The notes: a model not told the origin generated them from the letters alone. Positions 47,046 through 58,222 are shown, counted from the first letter of the stretch. The stretch is 64,000 bases of DNA from Leptodontidium sp. MPI-SDFR-AT-0119 (GCA_020726505.1 JAHLEZ010000007.1:1550001-1614000); one strand, 5' to 3'. Translations and numbers: made by a program.

Positions 47046-47255
47046 CCGTCTTCTTCATCTTCCAAACAGTTTCATAATCAAGAGCATTTTGAGATTCTCC
47101 CCCTCCAATCTACTGACTATCTCCTGAATCAATCTTGGAGCTCCTTCATTTTACGTGGAATGTCAGCGCTGACTTCGAGTTTCTCCACAGTCGACGTTCT
47201 CAAGGACCGCAAGGTCACATCGGGTGCGATGTTCGTTGGATCTCTTGCTGCTTAG
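46778..47255 (+). CDS. Unknown Ser/Thr-rich protein of repeat copy B
   Basis: Exon 1 (46778-46799, MAQMDLP) and exon 2 (46864-47255) join in frame if the intron uses the GC-AG donor GCAAGT at 46800; copy A has a normal GT there. The product is 137 residues: KNTTPVEGEQVKSTSTSTST, then LPVWAAETEVADPRGQPWKE, a Ser run (FSPSSSSSK), ending SGAMFVGSLAA. No family recognised. It belongs to a repeat family, so it is more likely part of a mobile element or a multicopy gene than a single-copy gene. Only this copy keeps the frame open. Confidence 0.45.
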
Positions 47256-47416
47256 GTTCGAGGACGGCGAGTAGAGTCCAACTCTGAGCTCAGCTCCTGA
47301 TAGGTTGGTTCTACAATGGATAGGGAGGGCGAGCGCATGGATTTCATACATTGCTTGCAGACCAAATACAGAGCAACGCATAATGAATGCTTCGATTGAC
47401 TGAGAACTACATGCTT

Positions 47417-50400
47417 TCATTTTTGCTTCTCTCGGCGTGACACCCATCTCTGCATATGAGGAAGAAATTCTCGCCCCGTGTACCTCGCGATTTCTGTCTG
47501 TAAGCCATCCAGAACGACCATTTCGTCCTCAGCGCTTGCAAGCCATTCAGGCAGACCCGCCAGCTCTTTTTTAAGCATCTCTCTTCCCTTCCGATCCAAC
47601 TCTTCTACTTTTTCAGCGCAAACTTTTTGTTCGATGCATACTTTACGAAGATGCAGGTGGGCCCTGGCTGAAATTTGTCTGAGGGTACTGTCTTCTGACA
47701 TCGTCGATCTTGATGCTCTGTCAATACAGTCTTCGAGATGTGATCTGCCGTAGCATTTCAGTTAAGCCAAACTACGATGATGCATTAATATAACATACCT
47801 AGCAGCCGACAAGTCGCCAAGATAGTGGTACATAGCCCCAACGGCGTAACAGCTCGAAACTGTTGTAAAGTCGTACTTGCCGCAGATTTGCAAATGCAGG
47901 TCCAGGGCACCCTGTAGATCTCCAGACTGTAGCAGAATGTAGGCAAGAATGAACTGCGACAAGAAGACTTTCCAAGTGTGGCCTACAGCCTGCTCAAATA
48001 GCTCTACACCTCTATAACACAGTCTGATAGCATCCTGGAAGTTACCTTGCCACATCTTAACGCGGGCGATATTTGTGTAGTACTTTGCGTACTCAAATGG
48101 TATCTGCTCTTCACTTCCCCAGCAACAGTATCTTTCGTAGCAAGCCTCAAAGATCCGCCCTGCTTCATCGAAATGGTAGCTCCCGAGCAAAGATAACCCG
48201 TAGTCGTTGCGCGAATTTGTGAGAAGAACGTCGCTTTCCCTGCTGAGGTCAGCTTCGTGGATCAACGTCCGGATTCGCATTGCCTCTGTTCGACGATGTA
48301 GGATTGCCATGTCTTTCCTGGGCCCATGGCTTTCAAAAGATATTGCCAGGATGCAGTGGATGTCCGCCCGCAACTTAGCATCCTCGTCGACACCCATATC
48401 GTTCAGCATCGCTTCCGCGGTCTCAAGGTATCTGATGCCGTCGGCAATGTTGACCTGCTGCTCCCAGGCATGGAAACCAGCGTCGTAGAAGAGCGTAGCC
48501 AGCTCTAACCTCGGTTTGAGGGGACTAGATGGGGACGTGAAAGCATGCCAAAGGCTCAAGACGTGTGGTAGATACATCTTGCAGGTCCGCCACTTGAGTG
48601 GCTCTGGTGCTTGGATTGGCGAAGCGGGTGGGTACATCTTCCGCACAAGACAGTAAGCTTTGTCAAACACTCTCGCAAATCTTACGGAACCTTTTCGAAC
48701 TAGGTCTCGACGTATCTTCAGCTGCAAAAGTCGATGAATGCTAAGAGTTTGGATTCCGTTCTTGTCCGTGATAGTAACTAGCCTGCGACCGCTCAGATTC
48801 TTCACCATTCTTCTGTACCTGTTGATCACTAACATTAGCAGGAGGAATGTGGATGGTTATTGTTGACCTACCGGTTGGTTTCTACCGGGTTGAGAAACTG
48901 CAGAGCAAGCTCCTTATGATTTCCCACCAGGAGATCTTTCTGAATTACTTCTGGGTCTAGAAAGCTCAATATCTCGAGCAGGTGTCGTTCTTCTTTGGGC
49001 AATTCGCGAATCTCAATCTTCCAAAGTATATCGAGTGAAGAGATGATACTCCCAGCTTCAAGGCCCTGGGTGGTCTCCGTCGACCACGACTGCCACTCTT
49101 TCCATATATCGATAAACTCGGCTAGTGTGCAGTTTGACTGGCGAAGATAGCCAGCAGCCATATTTATAGATAAAGGAAGCCCGTCCATCAATCTGGCAAC
49201 ATCGGCAGCACGGTCGTGATCTCGGTGCAGATGTAAATTTTGCCGGTCAGCGTCGGAGTCAACAGAGCAGAGAAGAAGCTCTCTACTCTCGTCCAGGCGC
49301 ATCGCGCCTAGTCTAAGAGCTTGACAGCTCCTCAGTCGAGATGGACAATCCAGAAGCGTATCTATCCGTGCTATGAGTAGGACAGAGCCTTGGGTATTCT
49401 GTAGGCCACGAGGAATGTATGGCTCAACCGTAGACACACTTTTGACATTATCAAAGACCAGAAGCCAGCGATGCTTTGTGAACTCTAGAGCCTTCCTGAC
49501 TTGATGATTAAGGCTGTTTTGATCGCGAAGCACGTCGACACCCTGAACCAGACGGTTCCGAACGGAGGCGATGAGACTGTACGTATCAGCGCAGCCGCCA
49601 CTTGTCTCAGCGTCTATCCAGAAAACGTGCGAGAGGTCGTTCTCGTATTTGTAGGAGTATTCAATTGCCGTCGCCGTCTTGCCAACCCCCGCTTCGCCAC
49701 TCAAAACGCAGATTTGGCCCGGTGAGCTTAGGCAGTGCCGCAAAGTTTCCAAGTAGTTTGTTCTGCCCACAAAAAATACATTTCTGGGCGGAGCGTTGGA
49801 CCGAATGACGGCTCTTGCAGACCTATAGCATGATTCATTGTAGGTCGTCGGAAGCTTCGCTACGCACAGTTTCGTTTCACCACTTCCGGACACGCTCTCG
49901 AGCTGGCCACCTGCCGACTTGGAGTCATCGAAATTCTTAGGGGAAGACGAGCAGTTGTAGTTGTCTCTCATCCAGTCCAAGTGGTGAAGACTATAGTTAG
50001 CAACGTGAGTGTCGTTACAATCGAGGATATCGTAGTTGTCTATCGAACCGTACAGTTCTTTGGCTTGATGGTAGTCTCGAGTGAGGAAATTTGCTGGAAA
50101 GTCTGGATCACTCTGCAATGAGCAGGTAGCAGTCATCGGCATGTCGCTCGTTAGACGTCTGAGCTGTTTGTTCAAGATTACTAACTGCTCAAGACGATCT
50201 TGGACGTTGGACTTGGGTAGAGAATATCTGGCTGTTCGAAGTCGCAATCGCAACCCCGGCCCTGTTTTCTGTAGTACAATTAGATGAACCCCAAAAGGCA
50301 TAAAAGTATGCTTAGACGTGCTCACCATGCCACCATCGAGATACTTGAAATCCTCGTTCAAGCCACTCAAAAGCCCTTTCAATTGATCCAAAAGTTCGAG

Positions 50401-50700
50401 GATAAGGACAGCCTTCTCCCTTCCCAATCGATTCAACAACTTGCCGTGGAGCGTCGGATCCTTCCAGCCATTTTTATCCGCAGTCTCTGTACTCACTAGT
50501 TTCGCGATGCTCTCTTTTGGTAGATCCGATGCCAGTAATCTGAAAACTAATTGGTGATATATCAGGTTCTCGACTTTCAGCTTCATGGTAAGAGCCATCG
50601 CGGCACTGTCTGTTGTCTTCGTTGCTTTATACAACGCTACAGCTCTCTCAACCAACGGGCAAAGCCCCAAAATGACGCCGACGACTTCGAACCCAGACAT
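47417..50700 (-). CDS. STAND/NLR protein: fungal N-terminal domain, NB-ARC, TPR
   Basis: Four exons (50700-50326, 50268-48872, 48818-47799, 47744-47417) give 1039 residues; the first intron is 57 bases and in phase. The start MSGFEVVGVILGLCPLVERAV is the typical N-terminus of fungal HeLo-like or DUF7580-type domains. The NB-ARC has a P-loop LSGEAGVGKTATA (about 315-330), Walker B RWLLVFDNV (about 395), GSVLLIARI, and the GLPL box MDGLPLSINMAAGYL (about 490). A winged-helix region is followed by repeated helices (about 720-960) reading like TPRs (FEYAKYYTNIARVKMWQGNF, AYILLQSGDLQGALDLHLQI). Such proteins are fungal non-self sensors in heterokaryon incompatibility; the N-terminal domain would be the effector. 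No nearby amyloid partner gene was seen. Confidence 0.85.
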
Positions 50701-51158
50701 CTCAACTGCAACTCGACGCTATGGTCTCTAGTGAACTTGCTTTTACGAAGTGCGTGGCCGAAGGTGCGAAATTCATGGTACGATTTGGCCTTACAATTTC
50801 AATCATTGTGAGAAAAAACAGATTGGGCAGCTATTCCATTCGATCAATTTCGCCCAAATATCTGCCTGGGCTATGTCTTGTTACATTGCCATATGGACAT
50901 GGCCTATTGGTGTCCTGAGTTTCCGATTTCTGGCCATGTGATGCGTCGGGTGAAAGCTAGGACCCGACGGAGTACGAACGACAATCTTACAGCCACCAGT
51001 GTGAGCCTTGCAGGAAAGTTTCCTTCGTCTTGAATCTCAACGCCAGTTGAGGGCTTTGAACGGAGATTAGAGGTGGTTCGTAACTCAATGAACTACACAC
51101 ACTGAAGTTGCCATGGATCTTGAAATGGGTATGATCAATAGGCAACCTCGAAGGCTCA
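50701..51158. other. Divergent upstream region of the NLR gene
   Basis: No gene supported in the plus-strand frames at 50551-50941, which run antisense to the NLR N-terminus. Confidence 0.4.
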
Positions 51159-51310
51159 AGTCTCAAGATCTGCCGAGAACTTAAGATGCAGTGGAAACCG
51201 TCCCACTCCCGTAACTAGTTGTGCGACTCTCCATTCGTAGGACAAGGCATCGTACACACAGCTTCCATCATGATAATCCAAGTTCAAGCCACGTATTTTG
51301 GAGTGGCAGA
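51159..51310 (-). pseudogene. HET-domain fragment
   Basis: On the minus strand a short frame contains DGSCVYDALSYEWRVAQLV followed by GVGRFPLHLKF. This is the N-terminal block of the fungal HET domain (YxALSYxWG ... V-x-G-x-x-x-x-V-x-x-N). The frame ends after about 90 codons, and upstream it runs into the palindromic element beginning at 51359, so the gene is truncated. HET domains trigger cell death in heterokaryon incompatibility. Confidence 0.55.
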
Positions 51311-51356
51311 ACCGGGCGGTCAGCCTAAACTTACGGCCTGTACTGTACCTCCGTTC

Positions 51357-51611
51357 TACGTGTGGCTGGGAAGTGGCCGTTTTGTGGCACTCGCTCAGAA
51401 GCACCTCAATTGTAATATCTCTACAACGAAAATTCATATAATTTTCATTTTAAGTTAGGAAATTTATCTTATAATTTGGATAAGCTTATAGTTTTATTTT
51501 TGAGCAAAATGCATTTGCCGTTGTAGAGATTTTGCGATTTAATTGTTCTGCAGACGTCGGTTTTTTGGTGGTGGCCTGTGCCAAGAATCGGCCGTTTCCC
51601 GTCCACACGTA
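51357..51611. mobile_element. Palindromic TA-flanked element, Tc1/mariner-type MITE candidate
   Basis: Inverted arms of roughly 100 bases surround a short AT-rich centre. The left arm starts CGTGTGGCTGGGAAGTGGCC, the right arm (reverse complement) CGTGTGGACGGGAAACGGCC, each next to TA. The inner parts also match (ATCTCTACAACG). Arm identity is about 75 percent over the first 36 bases, with many transitions. A non-coding element with TA duplication is the simplest reading. Confidence 0.55.
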
Positions 51612-51824
51612 GAGCTCCGTAAGACTCCCTTGTTCGGGCTGGAACAACGCTATTCGGTCACTAAGGGTCCCGCTATACTCTTTTGGGCGTAGCGACAGGT
51701 GCCCCACCAGGGAGGACGCTTATGGCAGCTAAGGGGATAGTTACAGTTGTACCGTGGTCTGTGTTTCGCCTGTTCGCTCATGAATGGTCACGCTGCTCAT
51801 AACTGTGGATTTACGTGCTACTAA

Positions 51825-53515
51825 ATGAACAGAGCGCTTGGCCGTCATGATCCTTTCCCTCTCCGGTGTACCTCGAGGCGTACGACGCTGATGCCTGGAC
51901 GTGATAGATATAACGAATCTCTACGCCTTAAAGAACGGATCCTACATTTCAACGTCGCCGAACTCAAGAAAGCTGCTGCCGCAGCTGTCAACAAAGATGC
52001 AGCAAACGTTCAAAGCTTCCGTAAACTTGCCGAAGGCGGTTTTAACAGAGCCTTTGAGCTCACGATTGATGGTCTCCAAGTTATTGCAAGACTTCCACAT
52101 CCTTCAACATATCCGAAGCACTTTTCTGTTGCCAGTGAAGTAGCTACTATGAATCTTGTTAGATCATATGGTGTACCTGTTCTGAAAGTTCTGGACTATT
52201 CAGATACAAGCAACAATGCGGTGGGCGCCGAGTACATGATCATGGAGAAGGTTCATGGTAGAGATCTTGGAGATGTCTGGTACGAACTTTCGGAAAAGGA
52301 GCGTATGAAAGTTGTAGTCCAAGTCGCGAAAGTAGAGTCAGTCTTATTCTCCATTTCTTTACCTGCTTGCGGAAGCGTCTACTACAAGCGTGACCTGGAA
52401 ATTGGCACCGAAACCGTGGATATTGCAGTAGGCAAAGGTGCAGGCGAAGACGCAGGTGGAAGTGCCGGACAGTTGTGTATCGGCCCTGATGTGGCGCAGA
52501 AATGGTGGTATGACAAGCGGTCACGGTTGTTAGTACCCCGTGGACCTTGTCAGTATAAAAATCATGTGAAATGTTACTTTTGGATTTAGTATTGCTGACA
52601 CTATGAACAGTCTTGCAGGCAGACCAGGCGTTCACAGCAGGCGCGGCAAAGGAGTTGGTATGGCTCAAAACGCACGCTCGCCCTTGTCTTCCTTATATTA
52701 TCCCACACAGAGAACTCCACGGCTACCAAAAGGTGTCTCCGGCGGATCATGTAGCCAGTATCGAAAAATATCTCCAAATTGCTCCTCATCTGGTCCCTGG
52801 CGATGAGGACTATTTGCTTCGGCCAACTCTACGTCATCCTGATTTCCAGCCACGAAATATCTTCGTCACAGATGATTTCACTATTACTGGCATAATTGAT
52901 TGGCAGCACTGCTCGGTTTTGCCTCTAATACTTCAGGCAGGTGTACCAGAATACTTCCAGAATTTTGGAGACGACGAATCACTCCGACTGAAAAAGCCAT
53001 CTCTCCCCAAATCGTTCAATCACATGAGCGATGCAGACCAATCATAAGCATTAGAGCAGTACCGAAGACGACAGCTTCACTACTATTACTTCGTTGCCAC
53101 GTACAAGTATAACAAACCCCACTTCGACGCCCTTTGCCTGGACTCTACCATGCCGAAGCAGAAACTCCAGCAATACGCAAGTTCGCCCTGGGAAGGCGAT
53201 AACATCAGTCTCAAGGCAGAGCTGATTCGTGCAGTCAAGAACTGGCCAGTGCTTACTGCAAGTAAGAGCGGCAATGTTCCTGTTTGTCCGATATACTTCT
53301 CAGACGAAGAAGTAGAACAGTGCTTGCGCATCGAAGCAGAGCAAAACCATATTGATGTGCAGATGGAGAAGATACGTGACCGAATTGGGGTCGGTACCGA
53401 TGGCTGGACATCGAATGAGAGATACGAGGATGCCTGTGAAGAAAATGAGCATGTGAAAGCAGAAGCCCTAGATGGAGAGGATGATGCTACGAGGAACGAG
53501 ATCCTCGAGAATTAG
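51825..53515 (+). CDS. APH-family kinase-like protein, interrupted by an in-frame stop
   Basis: Two exons (51825-52548, 52611-53515; Met at 51891 is an alternative start). The sequence follows fungal aminoglycoside-phosphotransferase-like proteins of the AIM9 type. It starts LRLKERILHFNVAELKKAA and has the nucleotide loop FRKLAEGGFNRAF and YMIMEKVHGRDLGDVW. Next is WWYDKRS, then Brenner's motif LRHPDFQPRNIFV with IIDWQHC. TAA at 53045-53047 ends the frame after SDADQS. The same frame then continues ALEQYRRRQLHYYYFVATYK to ATRNEILEN, exactly as relatives do for about 155 more residues. One CAA-to-TAA change (C to T in CpA) would explain it. Recent pseudogene or sequence error; substrate unknown. 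Confidence 0.78.
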
Positions 53516-54969
53516 CCATTCGATGATCATGAGGAATATTAGTGCATCCGAAGGCGCCTTTGATTAGAATCGCGATACCTAATGTCCCGTTTTTTCCAGC
53601 TCGATCATTTCTCTAGCGGCGGCTCAATGAAGAGGCCAAGTCAGTGGTGACGAGGGAGGAGCGAGCGTTCTGGGCGAAACTCTGTGGGGTCGTAATGTGG
53701 GGGGGACAGCCTGCGCTTTGCAATACACCAAGGACTGGCGCCGCCGTGAATATGAGAATGGTGCGACGACGAGGGTGCCTTACGTAGGCATTCGACTCCT
53801 GTGCTCGTATATCAGCCAATGCGACACCACTCGAAGAGAGTGTCGCCGTCACCGTTGGAGAGAGATCGAGGGGCAGCAGTTTCCTAAGATCCGCTCGCGC
53901 CGCCAGGAGTCTCGGTCTCAGCTTCAGCTGCAGCAATGCCGACGCTGGTACACGAGGGCGGATCTGAGTGAGAGAACGTCGACGGCGCATGATGCGAGGC
54001 GAGGAGAGGTAGGCTGAGGGGTCGGTGTGGACTCGTCTAAACCCGGGGGGAATACCACACCCCGGGAGATTTGTTGACGTGAAGGTTCGTAGACTTGGAG
54101 GGTTGAGAATGAGAATGCGGATCATTATTGGATTTTTACCGCTTTTATCATCAATCAATCTTCTGTCACCTCGGCGCCATTCCTTGTCCAGAGTGTGTTT
54201 ATTCTGCTTACGTTCTCAGATGATCATTCCTGGCTCACACTGTCACCCTTGATGCGTTGAGAGCCTCTGAGACTGTCTTCTGGGACGCGGTTCAGGCCGA
54301 TTGCTCTCTGTTCTACCGCTATCCGATCTATACATTCGACTTCATAGGATTAAATGGTACAAAGTGCTGGACGTCATGCAAGTTCACCAAAATCGTCTAC
54401 CATATATCGATGCCGACACAAGGCCCACGACGAGCCTGCCTCGAAGAAACCCATTCGAACTAGAAGAAGACTTTCCTGTTCCTCATATAGCGATCATCCA
54501 CGTAACGGGTGCCCTCCATGGCACTGGCGCATCGATTATCATCGCCACTTCTGGCACTGGCTCGGTACTTGAGTGTGTGGGCTTGGTAACTCCGGCTGTA
54601 GTAGAGTGAGGTGTAACCGCCGAAGTGGAGCGGTCGAAAAGGACCGCTGATGTTGTGACCACCGCGCCAAGTTCCCGCCACGCGGTAACATTGGGAAACT
54701 GAGACCTAAAGTATGGATTGTGGCATTTAAATTGCGCTCAATAACAGGTTTTTTTCAATTATCATCAAGAATTCCACGCTCAACCAATTCCTCACACTCC
54801 CTTCGAACCTTTCTGCAATACTCGTCATCGAGAGAGGGGGGGGGGGGGGGAGCGTAATTGGAGTGAAAGGGTCAGCCAGTAATTTTGTGGATCATACATT
54901 CAATAATTTTTAGCACACAAAATATTCTTAACATCCATATCTCCCCTCACCATGTGAGCTACTCATATT
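53516..54969. other. Gene-poor region with poly-G run
   Basis: A 181-codon minus-strand frame (53613-54158) and smaller ones lack recognisable domains. A 15-base G run lies at 54836-54850. Confidence 0.35.
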
Positions 54970-55362
54970 CTAAACCCAATTAACCCACCTCCCATCCCGA
55001 AACCTCACATTCGTACCCAATGCCTTCGCCAGCTCATCCAAAACCTCAATAACAGGCTCATATCTCTTCTCCATCTGACGCTGCAGATATAATCCCCAAA
55101 TTTGTGTCCCGAAAGTCACCAGCAAGAAAATCACACTAGAGAGCCATGCCAAGTCGTTGAGGTCGATTTCTTGGAATGTTTGCGGGAAGTTGAAGCCGTT
55201 GGGGTTCCGGGCTCTTCTCGTGCAACGGTGACAAAAGGCATCGACTTCTTGGTTGACTCGGCGACTGGTTAGGAGATTGCAGTTGGGAAGGTGGCAGGCT
55301 TGTCTTTCGGTTCTTTTGTGTTTGCAGCGGAGGTAGGTTGTTGTGGTTTGGGTTTGACACAT
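54970..55362 (-). CDS. Small Cys-rich membrane protein
   Basis: A frame of 130 residues, MCQTQTTTTYLRCKHKRTER to RFRDGRWVNWV. The first 65 residues carry Cys and His pairs (YLRCKHKR, ACHLPNC, AFCHRC), a zinc-binding-like pattern often starting fungal hypothetical proteins with MC...Y.CxH. One hydrophobic helix (WLSSVIFLLVTFGTQIWGLY) follows, then a short helical tail. The same MC...C.H N-terminal arrangement opens the neighbouring gene at 55839, pointing the other way. Function unknown. Confidence 0.5.
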   Translation of the reverse strand: MCQTQTTTTYLRCKHKRTERQACHLPNCNLLTSRRVNQEVDAFCHRCTRRARNPNGFNFPQTFQEIDLNDLAWLSSVIFLLVTFGTQIWGLYLQRQMEKRYEPVIEVLDELAKALGTNVRFRDGRWVNWV

Positions 55363-55838
55363 CTTGAAGTTTTGTGGAGATTGAGATTTGAATTTCGTAT
55401 ATCTCGAAAGTTGAAGTGCGTGTTAAGGAATGAGTCGCGAGTTAAAGTTTTAAAATATTGCATTTATTTCATCCAGTGTATATCGCTTTCTTTGTAAGAA
55501 ATTCAAGGCTGAATGCAGGGCTTGACAAGCTTGCCAACTTTGTTGTTCTGCAAGCGAGCGACCTTGTTCAACTGATACCAGCCAACTCTTCAAATCTCCG
55601 GCACATCGACGAACCCAATCTAAAGTTCCTTGGGACGAAATAGCTTCATCCCCTGGCTCCATCTCATATGCTGGGCTCTTTCCGTTCGCGGCTCATCCTG
55701 CCAATGTATTTTCTTTGTCTGGCACCCCGGATTCACTTTTAATTAAGCGAGGCAAGGGGGATTTGTGGACGAAGACCCTCCCTCCAACATTTCGACGTAG
55801 CTCTGTACACTTCGGACCCAGGCTCATTAACCGCTATC

Positions 55839-57077
55839 ATGTGTATACTAGTACAGATAAATGTCTACCATTTATGCTCTCACACGCAGAGAGTGACTGT
55901 ACCTAGTGTTAATCCCCAATGCAACAAAGAGCTCTTTGGCCGAGATTATTTAATGGGAGAATGGTGTCCTCGCTGCAGGTTAGTTGTACCAGCCGAGTCT
56001 GAGTTTCGTGTACTCATATCGGCCAACAGATGGACTGGTTTCATGGCCCCTTATGGATACGAAGAGTTCGCAAAAGGTGTACCCTGCGAAGGATACACCG
56101 GTAAAGTCACAAGAACAGTCAAACTCGACCCCGAGGAGTTCAAACACCCAAAGACAAAAGAACAGTTATGGGATGGTCGAGTAGAATACCAGACCAGGAT
56201 GTTAGATTTTCGCAAATACCAAGAGCGTGAGAGATACTTCAAACTTCAAGATCTTGAAGAGCAGCAGGAACCACCAGTCTCGGATCTCAAACGTCTCTAT
56301 TTCATGGAGGAAAACGTGAGGAATGACCCGGAATGGAATCCTTGTCGGGCCCTTTTCTACAACTTGGAACAGGATGAGATTCCTGAAGATAAGGAGCTCT
56401 GCGGTATCTGTCATCGGGAGTTGAAGACGGATGATGAGGATGCACGTTGTAATAGTGGCTTTCTGATTGTCGTACTGCCTTGCGATCATTATTTTGGACA
56501 AGATTGCATTGCGCAGTGGCTGGGGGATCCCAAGACTCCTACTTGTCCTGAATGTCGACATAGGTACAATATTATGTACGAAGTTTCGAACGAGGGATTG
56601 GGTATCAGGTGGCCTCCGGGGTTTGAGGAACAACGGCTTGTTGACTTTTCTCTGGAAAGCGATGTAAGGTGGTTGTATTTGAGACTGGTGCTCATCTACT
56701 TTTTAAAGATGGGTTTCATTGCTGTTCTCTTTGCGCCTTTTCCAGTAAGTGCCTACTACTTTATACATCTGAAAGCTTTTCTGACGAGAATACAGTGGGC
56801 AAGTTGGACGAACCTATGGATGTTCACATTCGGGGCAGTTCTATTCTACTGCTCGTTCATTCAATTGGTACAGCTCACCCCTGTCTTCTCACCAAGAGAA
56901 CGGATAGTTCAAAACCGATTTGCAATTTTTTCTGCTGTTGGAAACACAATTGAGCTTGTAGTCGCGAAAGTCACTAGGGTTCAGGGGTTTCCTTTGTGGA
57001 TTTATGGTGGTTTGAGTTGGGTCTTGCTCGCAGTGATGATTTACAATTTTAGACCGACGTTCCGTCTACTTGTTTAA
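55839..57077 (+). CDS. Membrane-bound RING-finger protein
   Basis: An open frame of 412 codons starting MCILVQINVYHLCSHT, with an N-terminal Cys/His cluster (YHLCSH ... QCNKE ... WCPRC). A RING-H2-like finger at about residues 187-245 reads LCGIC, then LPCDHYFGQDCIAQWLGD and TCPECRHRY. Three to four hydrophobic helices follow (LRLVLIYFLKMGFIAVLF, LWMFTFGAVLFYCSFIQL, PLWIYGGLSWVLLAVMIY). Two in-phase 51-base stretches look like introns (55979-56029, GTTAGT...CAACAG; 56743-56793, GTAAGT...ATACAG) and would shorten the protein to about 378. It is probably an ER or vacuole ubiquitin ligase; substrate unknown. Confidence 0.75.
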   Translation: MCILVQINVYHLCSHTQRVTVPSVNPQCNKELFGRDYLMGEWCPRCRLVVPAESEFRVLISANRWTGFMAPYGYEEFAKGVPCEGYTGKVTRTVKLDPEEFKHPKTKEQLWDGRVEYQTRMLDFRKYQERERYFKLQDLEEQQEPPVSDLKRLYFMEENVRNDPEWNPCRALFYNLEQDEIPEDKELCGICHRELKTDDEDARCNSGFLIVVLPCDHYFGQDCIAQWLGDPKTPTCPECRHRYNIMYEVSNEGLGIRWPPGFEEQRLVDFSLESDVRWLYLRLVLIYFLKMGFIAVLFAPFPVSAYYFIHLKAFLTRIQWASWTNLWMFTFGAVLFYCSFIQLVQLTPVFSPRERIVQNRFAIFSAVGNTIELVVAKVTRVQGFPLWIYGGLSWVLLAVMIYNFRPTFRLLV

Positions 57078-57675
57078 ATTGTAGAAATGAATACCTATTT
57101 CAGTGTAGGAAATACAATCCTGGCAGCAGGCGAGATTGAAGCAGGCTGTAAATGGCCGAAGTGTTTCTGCTGGGATTATAATCCACCCTGACATCCAGCG
57201 GAGGTTGAGGAGCAAATATATCCGGACATTCCCCAACATACCCACTTTGCCTGACATCATGGCCACTATTCCTTCCGATAGACCGGATCTGAAGCTCCAC
57301 ACGAAAAATCATCTCATATGGGACTAGATTTATGCAAGTTTCGGGGCTCTGTAAATTCGTACCTGATTCCTTGTCGATCAGTTCCTAATCCCACCATTGT
57401 GTAAGTGTGGCGCCGGTAGCTGCATCCGTATCTGCAGGTCGAAGACCACCCGGATTTTAAGCCTTTCGGAACTAATTTTTGGTTCGAATGAAGATTTGTG
57501 ATTTGTTATTTTGGCGGGGTCATGTCATGTTAAGACGATGAGGCTGGATAGCGGTGTCCAGCTGAATGTAAGCCTTGCGGAACGGACTGCGGCTCTGTAT
57601 AAAGAGAATGGATAACCCGGACTCTTCTCTTGAACACATACTGCTCAATCTAGACGAGCCCATTCAATTATCATC
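57078..57675. other. Intergenic region
   Basis: 3' of the RING gene and promoter of the SnoaL-like gene. Short unsupported frames only. Confidence 0.45.
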
Positions 57676-58222
57676 ATGCGTTTCCAAACAATTCTCATCG
57701 CTCTCGCAGCGGGTCTCGCCAATGCCAAAACCCTCCATCCAATCTCGCTTGATCCAGCAGCTGAGATCCGGAACGTCCTTGCTCACTACTGCATAATCCT
57801 CGACACCAAAACATACAGCGACCTGTCTTCTGTATACACGCCAGATGCCATAGCCAATTTCACAACCATTGGCCTGGGAGTCTTGAGTGGTCTGCCTGCG
57901 ATCCAGAAAGCCATGAACACTTCACTTTTTGGCATTCCAACGCAACACGCGATGACGACGAGTTATATTTCGGATCTCAAGACGAACGAGGCTAGTGTCA
58001 TCACTTAGTGAGTAACTTACCATTTGTTGGAAATGGAATGCTGATATGTTTAGTTACACGCTCGAGCAATTCGGAACCGGAGCGAAGGCTGGTCAGTTAT
58101 TTACTGTGTGGGGGAAGTGGGAAGATCAGCTTGTGAATGATGATGGCTGGAAAGTCAAGAATCGGCAGGTTGTGGCAATGGGTGGGCCACTGATTGGGAA
58201 TTTTGTTGTACCTACTCATTAA
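57676..58222 (+). CDS. Secreted SnoaL-like domain protein
   Basis: Exons 57676-58007 and 58054-58222 give 166 residues. A clear signal peptide (MRFQTILIALAAGLANAKT) is followed by a SnoaL/NTF2-like domain (about 30-160): AEIRNVLAHYCIILDTKTYS, LSSVYTPDAIANFT, PAIQKAMNTSLFGIPTQHAM, and the end WKVKNRQVVAMGGP. The fold forms a small beta-barrel cup used by polyketide cyclases, dehydratases and scytalone-dehydratase-like enzymes. Secretion suggests an extracellular role. No polyketide synthase nearby. The catalytic dyad cannot be assigned safely. Confidence 0.75.

Noticed and set aside
53613..54158. 181-codon minus-strand frame
   Set aside because: Arg/Ser/Pro-rich with an equally open plus-strand counterpart and no domain.
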